Shown: in pieces, positions 7,749 through 16,538 of the stretch
How the letters are laid out: each line of letters starts with the position of its first letter
How positions within the stretch are numbered: position 1 is the stretch's first letter
DNA from: Pseudoalteromonas sp. NBT06-2
Lineage (GTDB): Bacteria > Pseudomonadota > Gammaproteobacteria > Enterobacterales > Alteromonadaceae
Length of the DNA: 64,000 nt
NCBI RefSeq assembly: GCF_002276045.1
Contig: NZ_NQMR01000013.1
Location: 38,962 to 102,961 of the forward strand
Direction of reading: 5' to 3'
The notes under the pieces: model-generated
Told to the model about the DNA's origin: nothing
The model's database searches: none
The model's input: only the letters and a program-made list of their open reading frames with translations
Position numbers and translations under genes: made by a program

Positions 7749-10376
7749 TTAGAAGCGGAATTGTGCACCTAAAGAGTAACGTGCTTCACCTTCATAGCTT
7801 GCTGTAGGGTAACCATTAGATGTTCTCCAGTTAACTGGTGTTGTACCTTGGTCTCGACCAACTTGTATGCTGTCTTCTTCTAGAAGATTAGTTACATCAG
7901 CTGTGATTGTAATGTCATCTGTTAGATTATAAGAAGCACTTAAATCAAGCGTTCCAAAATCTTTATGTTCACGTGCACCATAGAAACCAGTTTCACGGAT
8001 CATGTACTCTGAACGCCATGAGTAAGCTACACGAGCAGAGAAATCATCATTTTCATAATAACCAACTGCATTTACAGTATGTTTAGATGAATCGGAGAAA
8101 ATAGCGTTTCCATCAACATAGTTACTTTCATCGGCTTGCGCATCAGCAAATGTGTAGTTAAATACGGTACCGAAACCATTATCTAATGCGTGTTGGATTT
8201 GGAATTCAATACCTTCAATTGTACCACCGTTACCATCTTTCTTAGATTGTACTAACCAGTTATCAACGCCTGTATCTGGGTCAACAATTCCAATAGATTG
8301 ATCAGCTGTATTAGAGAAAGTAGTAAATGTGCCCACTTCTTTAACAAAGTAAGTTAGTGCAACCATACTTGAAGAGCTGTAATACCATTCAACACCTAAA
8401 TCAGATTGGAAAGCTTTAAATGGGCTAAGTGCAGGGTTACCTACAACAACAGCTTCATTACCAGGGATCGTATCAGAATAACCAACTAGCGATGAATTAC
8501 TGAACATATCATCATAGTTTGGACGTGCTAATACAGATGCTGCAGAGAAACGAATGATAACGTCTGCAGTTGCATCAACTGCTAAGTTAACACTTGGTAA
8601 TACATGACTGTAATCACCATCAGTTTCAACTAGATTTGTTGAATAGCCATTATTAAATGAATTGCTTGCATCTACATATGTAGGATCAACTTCATATGCA
8701 GTCGAAGTCGCGTCTGTACTTACATAACGTAAGCCAAAGTTACCACGAATGCCATCGCCTTCAAAGTTAGCCATTATATATGCAGAAACGCTATCTTCTT
8801 CAAGTACAGCATAACCTGAACGTTCTTGCGTCCAAGAGTTTATTTTAGTCTTAGTATACGCAATCATTTCAGCTGCATTTGGAGCTGGGATTGTAAGATG
8901 TGCAGAACCCGCATCTAAAGTACCATTTGTAAAACGAGAACCGTCAATTAATGCTGCTTCAACTGCGCCATCATAACCAATTAAATCAGGGCGGTTTTGC
9001 TGTTTTGTTACTTCATGATTTGATACACGAACACCTGTTTTGATTGAAGTAACAGCACCAAACTCAACATCGAATGTCAAATCAGCTTGTGCGTAAGTTT
9101 CTTCATCAGAGTTTGGTTGATTTACGATACCACCAGTTTGTAAACCTTCCCAACTCGCATATTCACCGGCAGAAGGCAATGCGTAATCAGCTGGGTCTAG
9201 GTCATACTTGATCATATCGCCAGTTGCATCAATAGTACCTACAGCACCATTAATGCCAGATAAGTAACCAAAGTTAGTTTCAAAATCGGTACCTCCAGTC
9301 GCTTTAGATGAACCTGCTTGAACTTCTAGTTTAAAACCTTCACCTTGATATGTGAAATCTGCAGCAATTAATTCACTTTCCATCGTTGCATTACGAGGAC
9401 GTACATCGTAATAACCGCTTTGGTTATCTTCAGCAACAGTAGTACATTTAGTTGGTACACCTTGTGCGTTTGTAGAGCTACAATTTTCTAAGTTTTGAGG
9501 AACCCAAACAGCGCTATTTACACTATCAGCAGCTAATTCAAGATTCATGTAATGTAGACCAAAATCTAACTCATCAGTTGGTGCATATTGTAGTGCAACA
9601 TCAAACGCTGTACGATCACGATTTTGTTCAAAATGAGTTGGAGCAATACGGCCGCCCCAAGAAGTTAATGCTTCATCACCACGGCGAACTAAAGAATACT
9701 CAGAAGTACCTACAGCAGCTAAAATACCAAATGTTTCATCGTCATTTTTCCAGCTAACTAAACCTGAAGCAGATGGGTCAGTTTCTTCAGATGCTGATGA
9801 GTAAGAACCTTTAACAGAACCGAAAATCGTTAATGAATCTAAATCAAGTGGCTTACGAGTATTAACAACTACTGTGCCACCAATACCACCTTCTAATAAA
9901 TCAGCTTGTGATGATTTATAAACTTCCATTCCAGCAATCATTTCTGGTGGAAGCATAGAGTAATTAAATGAACGATCAATGGCTTGTTGAGAATACCAAC
10001 CTGTTGAGGCTACGTTTTGACCATTTAAAGATGTTAATGTTAATTGGTTAGATGCTCCGCGAATAGAAACTGAAGAACCTTCACCGAATTGACGCGAGAC
10101 ACTCACACCAGGTATACGACCTAGTGCTTCAGCTACGTTATTATCAGGAAATTTACCAATATCTTCAGCTGTTACAGCATCTACAACCGCATTAGCAAAA
10201 CGTTTAGTATTCATTGAAGCTTCTAATGAACGGCGAATACCACGTACCTCAATAACTTCAACATCTTCTTTTACTTTAACTTCATCAGCAGCATATACAG
10301 TACCAGTAAAACCAGCACTCATTGCTAAACCAATATTAACTGCTAATAGATTTCTTTTAAATTTTTTAGCTAACAC
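7749..10376 (-). CDS. TonB-dependent outer-membrane receptor
   Basis: The 875-residue protein has a signal peptide (MLAKKFKRNLLAVNIGLAMS to VYAA), a TonB-box-like VEVIEVRGIRRSLEAS, a plug domain with EDIGKFPDNNVAEALGRIPG, VSIRG and VEVYKSSQADLLEGGIGG-like elements, and ends in the typical barrel residue Phe (SLGAQFRF). It belongs to the long, sugar-oligomer type of receptor common in Caulobacter, Xanthomonas and Alteromonads. The start is GTG at 10376 with GAGGGG upstream. It should import a TonB-dependent ligand, probably a carbohydrate given the LacI regulator and pgi/pgl neighbours. Two operators 54 and 86 bp upstream predict repression by the LacI protein. Confidence 0.93.
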   Translation of the reverse strand: MLAKKFKRNLLAVNIGLAMSAGFTGTVYAADEVKVKEDVEVIEVRGIRRSLEASMNTKRFANAVVDAVTAEDIGKFPDNNVAEALGRIPGVSVSRQFGEGSSVSIRGASNQLTLTSLNGQNVASTGWYSQQAIDRSFNYSMLPPEMIAGMEVYKSSQADLLEGGIGGTVVVNTRKPLDLDSLTIFGSVKGSYSSASEETDPSASGLVSWKNDDETFGILAAVGTSEYSLVRRGDEALTSWGGRIAPTHFEQNRDRTAFDVALQYAPTDELDFGLHYMNLELAADSVNSAVWVPQNLENCSSTNAQGVPTKCTTVAEDNQSGYYDVRPRNATMESELIAADFTYQGEGFKLEVQAGSSKATGGTDFETNFGYLSGINGAVGTIDATGDMIKYDLDPADYALPSAGEYASWEGLQTGGIVNQPNSDEETYAQADLTFDVEFGAVTSIKTGVRVSNHEVTKQQNRPDLIGYDGAVEAALIDGSRFTNGTLDAGSAHLTIPAPNAAEMIAYTKTKINSWTQERSGYAVLEEDSVSAYIMANFEGDGIRGNFGLRYVSTDATSTAYEVDPTYVDASNSFNNGYSTNLVETDGDYSHVLPSVNLAVDATADVIIRFSAASVLARPNYDDMFSNSSLVGYSDTIPGNEAVVVGNPALSPFKAFQSDLGVEWYYSSSSMVALTYFVKEVGTFTTFSNTADQSIGIVDPDTGVDNWLVQSKKDGNGGTIEGIEFQIQHALDNGFGTVFNYTFADAQADESNYVDGNAIFSDSSKHTVNAVGYYENDDFSARVAYSWRSEYMIRETGFYGAREHKDFGTLDLSASYNLTDDITITADVTNLLEEDSIQVGRDQGTTPVNWRTSNGYPTASYEGEARYSLGAQFRF

Positions 10377-10430
10377 AGGATTCCCCTCGAATCATTTAGT
10401 TTTTTTAGTTCACTTTTTGCCCAGTGATAA

Positions 10431-10444
10431 TGACAGCGTTGTCA
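10431..10444. promoter_or_regulatory. LacI-type operator, receptor-proximal
   Basis: TGACAGCGTTGTCA is a perfect 14-bp palindrome once the central CG is counted, differing from the other sites only by orientation of the two inner bases. It begins 54 bp upstream of the receptor start. Confidence 0.8.
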
Positions 10445-10462
10445 CAGAACATACTGGAAACT

Positions 10463-10476
10463 TGACAACGCTGTCA
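10463..10476. promoter_or_regulatory. LacI-type operator, receptor-distal
   Basis: TGACAACGCTGTCA is the reverse complement of the site at 10431. The two centres are 32 bp apart, about three helical turns, so two repressor dimers could sit on the same DNA face. The rest of this gap, up to the pgl stop at 10687, shows nothing else I can name. Confidence 0.8.
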
Positions 10477-10686
10477 TCTAAATACAAACAATACACACGT
10501 AATTACATCTTGGCTACATTTATTTTATATTTTTCGAACAAGTTTACGATTAACTATAAAATAAGTAACACATAAACCATTACACTATACCCAAACCTAC
10601 AGTAATATCGTGAGTATTTCCTTTTACCTGAGGGATATTACATAAAGAAATGATAGTGTGTAAAGATGTAACTCAATTTTTAACTG

Positions 10687-11397
10687 TTATGGTGCCCAAT
10701 AAACTTGAACTTCTACATCCGTTTGATTCAAAATCGCACGTAAAGGCATATCTTCAACCTTACCTCCCAGTTTTGCTTGTTTATATACTGCTAGTTTTTC
10801 TTCACCACTAATTAATAACTTAACAACTTTAGATTGCTTAATACCATGAAGTGATAAAGACAATCTTTGTGTAATATCACCTGTCACTTCACTTTTAATC
10901 GCTTCAATAGCACATACTAAATCACTTGTAAATAAAGCATTATCTAAACCTTGTGCATGTGGAAACAATGATGCTGTATGACCATCAGGTCCCATTCCTA
11001 ATATCGTAATATCAAATGGTTGTTTTAATGACTGAAATGATTGTTCACATTCAGCCAGTCCTTCCAAAGCAGTATCATAATCATTTTTCATAGGCAGAAA
11101 ATTGGCTTTTTTTGCTTGATTTTGTAGTAATGTTTGTTTAATAAATGTTTCATTACTTTTTTCATGGCTTGGCTCAACCCAACGTTCATCAACCATAACC
11201 ACATCAACTTTATCCCAAGCAAGCGGTAATGTTGATAGATATTGATATGCAGGCTTTGGTGATGAGCCACCTGAAACACATATTACTGCACGGTTATCAT
11301 TTTTGATCCCTTCAATAAGACGCAGCTCAATATCTTGTGCTAAAGCAGCAGTTAATTCATCTTTAGAATTAAAAAATTTTTCAGTAATTTTCGACAT
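10687..11397 (-). CDS. pgl: 6-phosphogluconolactonase (DevB type)
   Basis: The 236-residue protein shows the DevB/SOL signatures VICVSGGSSPKPAYQYL, DVVMVDERWV with SNETF, and ILGMGPDGHTASLFP, so it should hydrolyse 6-phosphogluconolactone in the oxidative pentose-phosphate or Entner-Doudoroff route. Its length is normal for the family. It lies 285 bp downstream of pgi on the same strand. The usual partners zwf and edd are absent from this window. No operator of the locus type lies directly upstream, so if it is part of the LacI regulon this would be through the pgi promoter. Confidence 0.92.
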   Translation of the reverse strand: MSKITEKFFNSKDELTAALAQDIELRLIEGIKNDNRAVICVSGGSSPKPAYQYLSTLPLAWDKVDVVMVDERWVEPSHEKSNETFIKQTLLQNQAKKANFLPMKNDYDTALEGLAECEQSFQSLKQPFDITILGMGPDGHTASLFPHAQGLDNALFTSDLVCAIEAIKSEVTGDITQRLSLSLHGIKQSKVVKLLISGEEKLAVYKQAKLGGKVEDMPLRAILNQTDVEVQVYWAP

Positions 11398-11682
11398 TTA
11401 TAAGTCCTTGATACAATCGATGTAGATGTAAATGAATGGTATTGTAACTATTTTTGTTAGGAACTGAGAAGTATTTATTTTTATAAAATAATAAGAGTGG
11501 AACGCAATATGAAAAGGGGGAGGATAAACGGAGTTGAGGGATAATAAAGCTCTTTTCACATCTTTGTGTTGAAAGAAATAGCTGCATTATAAAAAATGAG
11601 TAAAGGGAGTCTGCGTTCCTCTCACAAAACCACAGATCCCAATAGCTCCAGAACTACCCGTTCAAGGTATTCTTTTACGTAC

Positions 11683-13326
11683 TTAAACTCTTTTCTTTTT
11701 AAAATAACTAATTAAACCGTTAGTCGATGAATCATGTTCTGCAGTAATAGTATCGTTTTCTAATTCATTTTGGATCTTGGACGCTAAACCTTTACCTAAC
11801 TCAACACCCCATTGATCAAATGAACAGATTTGCAATAAAATTCCCTGGCAAAATATTTTGTGTTCATATAAAGCGATTAATTTACCTAAATGTTTCGCAT
11901 CAACTTTATCTAATAAAATAGAAGTTGTTGGTCTGTTTCCTTTATGTACTTTATGGTTAACTAAGTTCTCAATCTCTTGAGTACTGTGGCCTTTAGCTGT
12001 TAACTCTTCTCTTACTTGCTCTGTTGTAACACCAGACATTAATGCCTCTGTTTGGGCAAAGAAGTTAGACATTAATATTTCGTGATGGTTGTTTACTTCA
12101 ACAACAGGTTTAATCGAACCAATAAAATCAGCAGGAACAATTGTATTACCTTGGTGTAAGTATTGATAAAATGCATGTTGGCCATTAATACCAGTCATAC
12201 CCCATAGCAGAGGTACAGTGGTATACGGTACAACTTCGCCTGAAAATGTAACTGATTTACCGTTACTTTCCATTTCAGCTTGTTGTAAATAGGCAGGTAA
12301 CATATGCATGGTTTGGTCATACGGTAATATTGCTTGGGCTTTAGCACCTAAAAATGTGGTATTCCAAATACTCAGTAAAGCCATTATTACAGGCACATTT
12401 TCTGTTAATGGTGCATCTTTAAAGTGTTCATCTACTTCAAAGGCACCTTCTAATAATTCAATAAATGCATCAAACCCTAAATATAACGCAACAGGTAAAC
12501 CAATTGCAGACCACATAGAAAAGCGACCCCCTACCCAATCCCACATTGTAAATACGTTATCGCTACTAATACCAAATTCAGCTGTTTTTGCAAGGTTAGT
12601 ACTGACGGCAACAAAATGTTTTGCAACAGCTGCATCATCATTTGCAACAGATTTTAACCAAGCGACTGCAGTCTTAGCATTAGCCATTGTTTCTGAAGTT
12701 GTAAAAGTTTTAGAAGATACGACAAATAATGTAGATGCAGGATTAAGCTGCTTTAATACTTTTGATATTTGTACACCATCAGCATTAGAAATATAGTGAA
12801 TACGTAATGTCTCGTCAGCATAATTTTGCAGCGCCTCAGTCGTCATCTGCGGGCCTAAGTTCGACCCCCCTACACCGATACTTACAACATCAGTGATCAC
12901 TCTTCCAGTATAACCCTTCCACTCACCGCTACGCACTTTATTTACAAAGGCATGCATTTTTGAAAGTTCAGCCGCGATAGGTTGAGATACATCTTTACCT
13001 TCAACAAAAATTGGCGCACAACTCCTATTACGTAAAGCAACATGTAATACAGCACGATTTTCAGTAAAATTAATTTTTTCACCAATAAACATTTTATCAC
13101 GCCAAGCTGTTAACTCAGTCTGCTGAGCTAATGATTGTAATGCATTCATTTCATTAGCTGTAATTAGATTTTTAGAATAGTCGAATAATAAGCCAGGCAG
13201 TTGAATTGAGAAAGTATCAAAACGAGATTTATCTTGAGAGAATAAGTCCTTTAAATGAGTATTTTTCATTTTATTAGCTAATTCTTGCAAAGATTGCCAA
13301 CTTGACAATTGTGAACGACAACTCAT
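11683..13326 (-). CDS. pgi: Glucose-6-phosphate isomerase
   Basis: The 547-residue protein has the full PGI layout: VISVGVGGSNLGP-like phosphate loop (read as SIGVGGSNLGPQM), FVVSSKTFTT, the signature VGGRFSMWSAIGLP, and GVELGKGLASKI near the C-terminus. It interconverts glucose-6-phosphate and fructose-6-phosphate in the cytoplasm. The length equals that of the enterobacterial enzyme. An operator at 13453 lies 127 bp upstream, shared with the divergent lacI gene, which would make this core enzyme sugar-regulated; that is unusual for pgi and supports a glucose-related effector. pgl follows on the same strand. Confidence 0.96.
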   Translation of the reverse strand: MSCRSQLSSWQSLQELANKMKNTHLKDLFSQDKSRFDTFSIQLPGLLFDYSKNLITANEMNALQSLAQQTELTAWRDKMFIGEKINFTENRAVLHVALRNRSCAPIFVEGKDVSQPIAAELSKMHAFVNKVRSGEWKGYTGRVITDVVSIGVGGSNLGPQMTTEALQNYADETLRIHYISNADGVQISKVLKQLNPASTLFVVSSKTFTTSETMANAKTAVAWLKSVANDDAAVAKHFVAVSTNLAKTAEFGISSDNVFTMWDWVGGRFSMWSAIGLPVALYLGFDAFIELLEGAFEVDEHFKDAPLTENVPVIMALLSIWNTTFLGAKAQAILPYDQTMHMLPAYLQQAEMESNGKSVTFSGEVVPYTTVPLLWGMTGINGQHAFYQYLHQGNTIVPADFIGSIKPVVEVNNHHEILMSNFFAQTEALMSGVTTEQVREELTAKGHSTQEIENLVNHKVHKGNRPTTSILLDKVDAKHLGKLIALYEHKIFCQGILLQICSFDQWGVELGKGLASKIQNELENDTITAEHDSSTNGLISYFKKKRV

Positions 13327-13452
13327 AAATTTTACTACCTGTTTTTATTTTTCAAATTATTCGTAATAGATTATTTTAACAAAATTTTTATCTAAGTGAT
13401 AATTTGAATTTAGGTTCACCCTGACCACGTTTATGATAACAATATGCCAAAA

Positions 13453-13466
13453 TGACAACGCTGTCA
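13453..13466. promoter_or_regulatory. LacI-type operator between pgi and lacI
   Basis: TGACAACGCTGTCA is a perfect palindrome located 127 bp from the pgi start and 137 bp from the lacI start, so it can serve both repression of pgi and autoregulation of the regulator. Confidence 0.8.
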
Positions 13467-13602
13467 ATTTTAATTCTCGATAAATTGTTACTAATTTGAT
13501 TATTAAAACAAAAATTAATATGCCATAGTGCATACAATTTAAATAAACTAAGTAAAATGATCCCTAATTATGTTTTACTTTTAAAAAGCAAAAAGAATTA
13601 AG

Positions 13603-14631
13603 ATGAAAGTTACAATAACCGATGTTGCCAAATTAGCCAGTGTTTCAATTAAGACTGTTTCTAGAGTTATTAATAATGAACCATCAGTACGAAAAGCAAC
13701 TTCTGATAAAGTGATGATTGCTGTTAAAGAGCTAAATTATCAGCCTAACTTAGCCGCTAGAAACCTTGCTGGAAGTAAATCTTTTACCATAGGCTTAGTA
13801 TACGACAATCCAAATGCATATTATGTATTAGATATGCAGAATGGCATATTATCATGCTGTAAAACAGAGGGTTATGAATTACTTATTCACCCATGTTCAT
13901 ATGCAAATAAAGATATGGTTGAAGAATTAAAAACCATGGTAAGACGCGCTCGAATTTCTGGCTTAGTATTAACACCTCCTTTGTCTGAAAATAGCGAAGT
14001 CATAAACATGCTAGATGATCAAAATATTCATTATGTACGAATATTATCCGGTCAAGAAGCAGATCCCCAGCAAACTGATTGTATCTATGTAAATGATCAC
14101 AATGCAGCATATGAAGTATCAAACCATTTAATCAAGCAAGGTCATAAACATATTGCTTTCTTATCTGGTGATAAAGGGCATAAATCAACACACGAAAGAC
14201 TTGCAGGTTATAAAGAATCTCTGATTGAAAATAACATTGAAATTGATGAATCACTCATTTTAGAAGGCGAATATTCTTTTTCTTCCGGTGTTGAAAATGC
14301 GAAGTCTGTTATTAATCTAAATAATAATGTCACAGCAATTATCGCATGTAATGATGAAATTGCGGCAGGTGCTTTATTTGCAGCAAGATTAATGGATATT
14401 AAAATCCCTGAACAATTATCTATATCCGGCTTTGAAAACTCACCATTCTCACGTCAAACCTGGCCAAAACTTACAACTGCAAGCCAGTCAATTGAAACCA
14501 TTGCACAACATGCAGCTAAATTACTATTTTCTAAAACCCGTGGTCAAAGAAATAAAGATAAAGAAATTATAAAAACTTTCACACCTGAGCTGGTAATACG
14601 TGATAGTACCGGGCCTGCCAACAAGAGTTGA
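13603..14631 (+). CDS. LacI-family transcriptional regulator of the sugar/halogenase locus
   Basis: The 342-residue protein begins with the LacI helix-turn-helix (TITDVAKLASVSIKTVSRVI, residues 3-22) and hinge segment (YQPNLAARNLAGSKS), followed by a periplasmic-binding-protein-like sensor domain (IGLVYDNPN, CNDEIAAGAL, SISGFENSPFS). It should bind a 14-bp palindrome as a dimer and release it with a sugar or sugar phosphate. Four such sites occur within 9.1 kb, one next to this gene, none elsewhere that I noticed in the window, so it is the obvious regulator of pgi, the TonB-dependent receptor, halogenase gene 1 and possibly sapC. The effector is not readable from sequence. Confidence 0.9.
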   Translation: MKVTITDVAKLASVSIKTVSRVINNEPSVRKATSDKVMIAVKELNYQPNLAARNLAGSKSFTIGLVYDNPNAYYVLDMQNGILSCCKTEGYELLIHPCSYANKDMVEELKTMVRRARISGLVLTPPLSENSEVINMLDDQNIHYVRILSGQEADPQQTDCIYVNDHNAAYEVSNHLIKQGHKHIAFLSGDKGHKSTHERLAGYKESLIENNIEIDESLILEGEYSFSSGVENAKSVINLNNNVTAIIACNDEIAAGALFAARLMDIKIPEQLSISGFENSPFSRQTWPKLTTASQSIETIAQHAAKLLFSKTRGQRNKDKEIIKTFTPELVIRDSTGPANKS

Positions 14632-14739
14632 TATACGACTTCTGTTTAATATCAAGCAATAATGAAACTCATAATTAGGAGTAGCGTTTAAATATAAAAA
14701 TTAAAGATCTGAGTTTATGAGCCTACATAGATATAAACC

Positions 14740-14779
14740 AAAATAGCTGACATACTTTGATCAAAAATGACAGCTATTT
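14740..14779 (+). terminator. Weak hairpin after lacI
   Basis: AAAATAGCTG pairs with CAGCTATTT across a 21-base loop, 108 bp after the lacI stop. The T tract is short, so it is at best a weak terminator. Confidence 0.35.
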
Positions 14780-14833
14780 CCGTAGATTTAAAACCGCTTT
14801 AAAATCGCCTCGCAATGGCTTTCAGCTGAGCTG

Positions 14834-16171
14834 TTAAGTTAAAGCAGCAATAACTACAACTAATAAAAGTAATAATTGAAATAATAAACTTATCGGTGAC
14901 AAGGCCCGCAATATAGATAAACTCCATGTAGATTTTATATCAGGATATAAACTACATCGCTTTAAATTCATCGCAAAAAACATAATTAACATTGAGGCGA
15001 GTGCGAGAAAAAAAGATAATTCACTTTTTGCCTTAAATTGAGGATCAAAAAAGAAAAACAATTGCATTGGTAATAAAAAACCAATAAACGCATGAAGCGA
15101 GTGAACTAAATTAATTATTTTAAATTTATTTGCTTCACTTAACTCCTTAATACCAAATTCAATTTCTAACAAATCAACTATTTTTATATTGCCAAGTTCG
15201 ACAGCAAAACCATATGCTGTAAAGCCTAAATTATTTTTTATTGTAAAATCAATATTTTGGTTTAAAATAAAACGAATTGCTAATTCATTTTTTGCTTTTA
15301 TTGCGTAATGTAAAACTGTATTACCTTCATTATCACGTTGCGCTAATAGTTCAGCTGAACAAAGCGCTTCTAATACATCTATAAAGCCCTGTTGAACTGC
15401 CCACATTACTGATGTTTTTCCATTTTCATCTGCAATTAAACCCTTAGCGCCTTGCTGCAAAAATCGTTTACAAATACTTTGCTTTGAAGAATCGTGTCGA
15501 AGCTGTTGTAATAAAGCTTTATCTAATATTTCAGGTTCTAACGTTTCACCTTGTAGCTTAACTAAAAAATCAAATCTATCTTCACCTTGTAAAAGTTGTT
15601 CGGTTAATAATGCAACAACCTCTTGTTTATCGCTCAGATTAGTTTCAAGGAAAGGCAGTACCAAAAAATGTAATTCAGAGTGCTTAAGTAATGACATGAC
15701 ATCAGAAGTTGATAGCTTTAAACCAGATTCAAGTAACATATTTAATACATTAAAGAATCTTTTTTGCTTAGCTAAGTTTACTATGCTTAACTTAGACTCT
15801 ATTGACATTTGTGATTGAAAATCACAATAACTTGCGAGTCTTTGCAATAAAAGTATTGTTATTGCTTCATCGGAATCTAATTGTTGCTTTAAATCACTAA
15901 ATACAGATTCGATATATACTTGGGATTTATCATCAAAATCACTGATATGCTGACAATATAGATCTTCGAAAGGTTCAGCTGGTTTTTGCCATAATATGTA
16001 ATATATTGGCGGTAAACTGATACTGCATACTTCTTGTGCATCTACTGATTCATTGCAATTTGGCCAAGCTTCTAATGCATCCAAGATGAAAGCACCATTT
16101 TGTTCTAATAATCCTCTTAAAAGAAGGATATATTCTTTTGGCCACATTAAGACATTTTCAGTCTTCAACAC
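14834..16171 (-). CDS. Ankyrin-repeat protein with C-terminal membrane segments
   Basis: The 445-residue protein has a helical N-terminal half without recognisable motifs, two to three ankyrin repeats (about residues 248-335, with GKTSVMWAVQQGFIDVLEAL, GNTVLHYAIKAKNELAIRFI and GFTAYGFAVELGNIKIVDLL), and a C-terminal 95 residues with three or four hydrophobic helices (GFLLPMQLFFFF, FLALASMLIMFFAM, and the terminal LLFQLLLLLVVVIAAL). It is thus probably anchored in the inner membrane with a cytoplasmic binding surface. No signal peptide or enzyme domain is visible. It stands alone and I do not recognise an orthologue with a known role. Confidence 0.7.
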   Translation of the reverse strand: MLKTENVLMWPKEYILLLRGLLEQNGAFILDALEAWPNCNESVDAQEVCSISLPPIYYILWQKPAEPFEDLYCQHISDFDDKSQVYIESVFSDLKQQLDSDEAITILLLQRLASYCDFQSQMSIESKLSIVNLAKQKRFFNVLNMLLESGLKLSTSDVMSLLKHSELHFLVLPFLETNLSDKQEVVALLTEQLLQGEDRFDFLVKLQGETLEPEILDKALLQQLRHDSSKQSICKRFLQQGAKGLIADENGKTSVMWAVQQGFIDVLEALCSAELLAQRDNEGNTVLHYAIKAKNELAIRFILNQNIDFTIKNNLGFTAYGFAVELGNIKIVDLLEIEFGIKELSEANKFKIINLVHSLHAFIGFLLPMQLFFFFDPQFKAKSELSFFLALASMLIMFFAMNLKRCSLYPDIKSTWSLSILRALSPISLLFQLLLLLVVVIAALT

Positions 16172-16327
16172 TTTACTCCAACAACATCAATTAACAATAT
16201 GGTATCACTTCAACATATAAGATTCAGTTGAAATGACCTAGCGATAAAACAAAGCAGTTAGTTTAACAGGGTTTTATCCTATTTGTACTAAATGCTATCA
16301 TGGTATTTTTAATAAAAGAGAAACAAA

Positions 16328-16492
16328 GTGGAAACTTGGAAAATTATACTCATTATCGTCGTTGTTTTAGCTGTGATATGGAGCAATATCGCGTTATTAA
16401 AATATTCTACAAAATTTGATGTGAAAAAATTCAATCAAGATCCGATAGAAAAAGCCAAAGCATCATTAAAAGAAAAAGACGCTAAAAAATAA
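16328..16492 (+). CDS. DUF2897 family small membrane protein
   Basis: This 54-residue frame opens with GTG at 16328, preceded by AAGAGAAA, and reads METWKIILIIVVVLAVIW, one membrane helix, then a charged tail ending in KEKDAKK. The METW start, the helix followed by SNIALLKYS and the short polar tail match DUF2897, a small family of gammaproteobacteria of unknown function. A terminator follows immediately. It is convergent with yjiH. Confidence 0.75.
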   Translation: METWKIILIIVVVLAVIWSNIALLKYSTKFDVKKFNQDPIEKAKASLKEKDAKK

Positions 16493-16523
16493 AAATCCTC
16501 GCAAATAACTGCAAGGATTTTTT
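16493..16523. terminator. Rho-independent terminator, DUF2897 / yjiH
   Basis: AAATCCTCGCA pairs with TGCAAGGATTT with one mismatch and is followed by a T run on the plus strand; the A run on the other side lets it serve the minus-strand yjiH as well. Confidence 0.8.
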
Positions 16524-16538
16524 CATTCTAGAAAATAA

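Noticed and set aside
11381..11587. Minus-strand frame in the pgi-pgl gap (68 codons)
   Set aside because: The composition is that of random AT-rich sequence, it runs into the pgl start, and it has no recognisable motif or ribosome site.
10687..13326. A complete oxidative pentose-phosphate or Entner-Doudoroff operon at pgi-pgl
   Set aside because: zwf and edd are absent, and 285 bp separate the two genes, so only two steps are encoded here.
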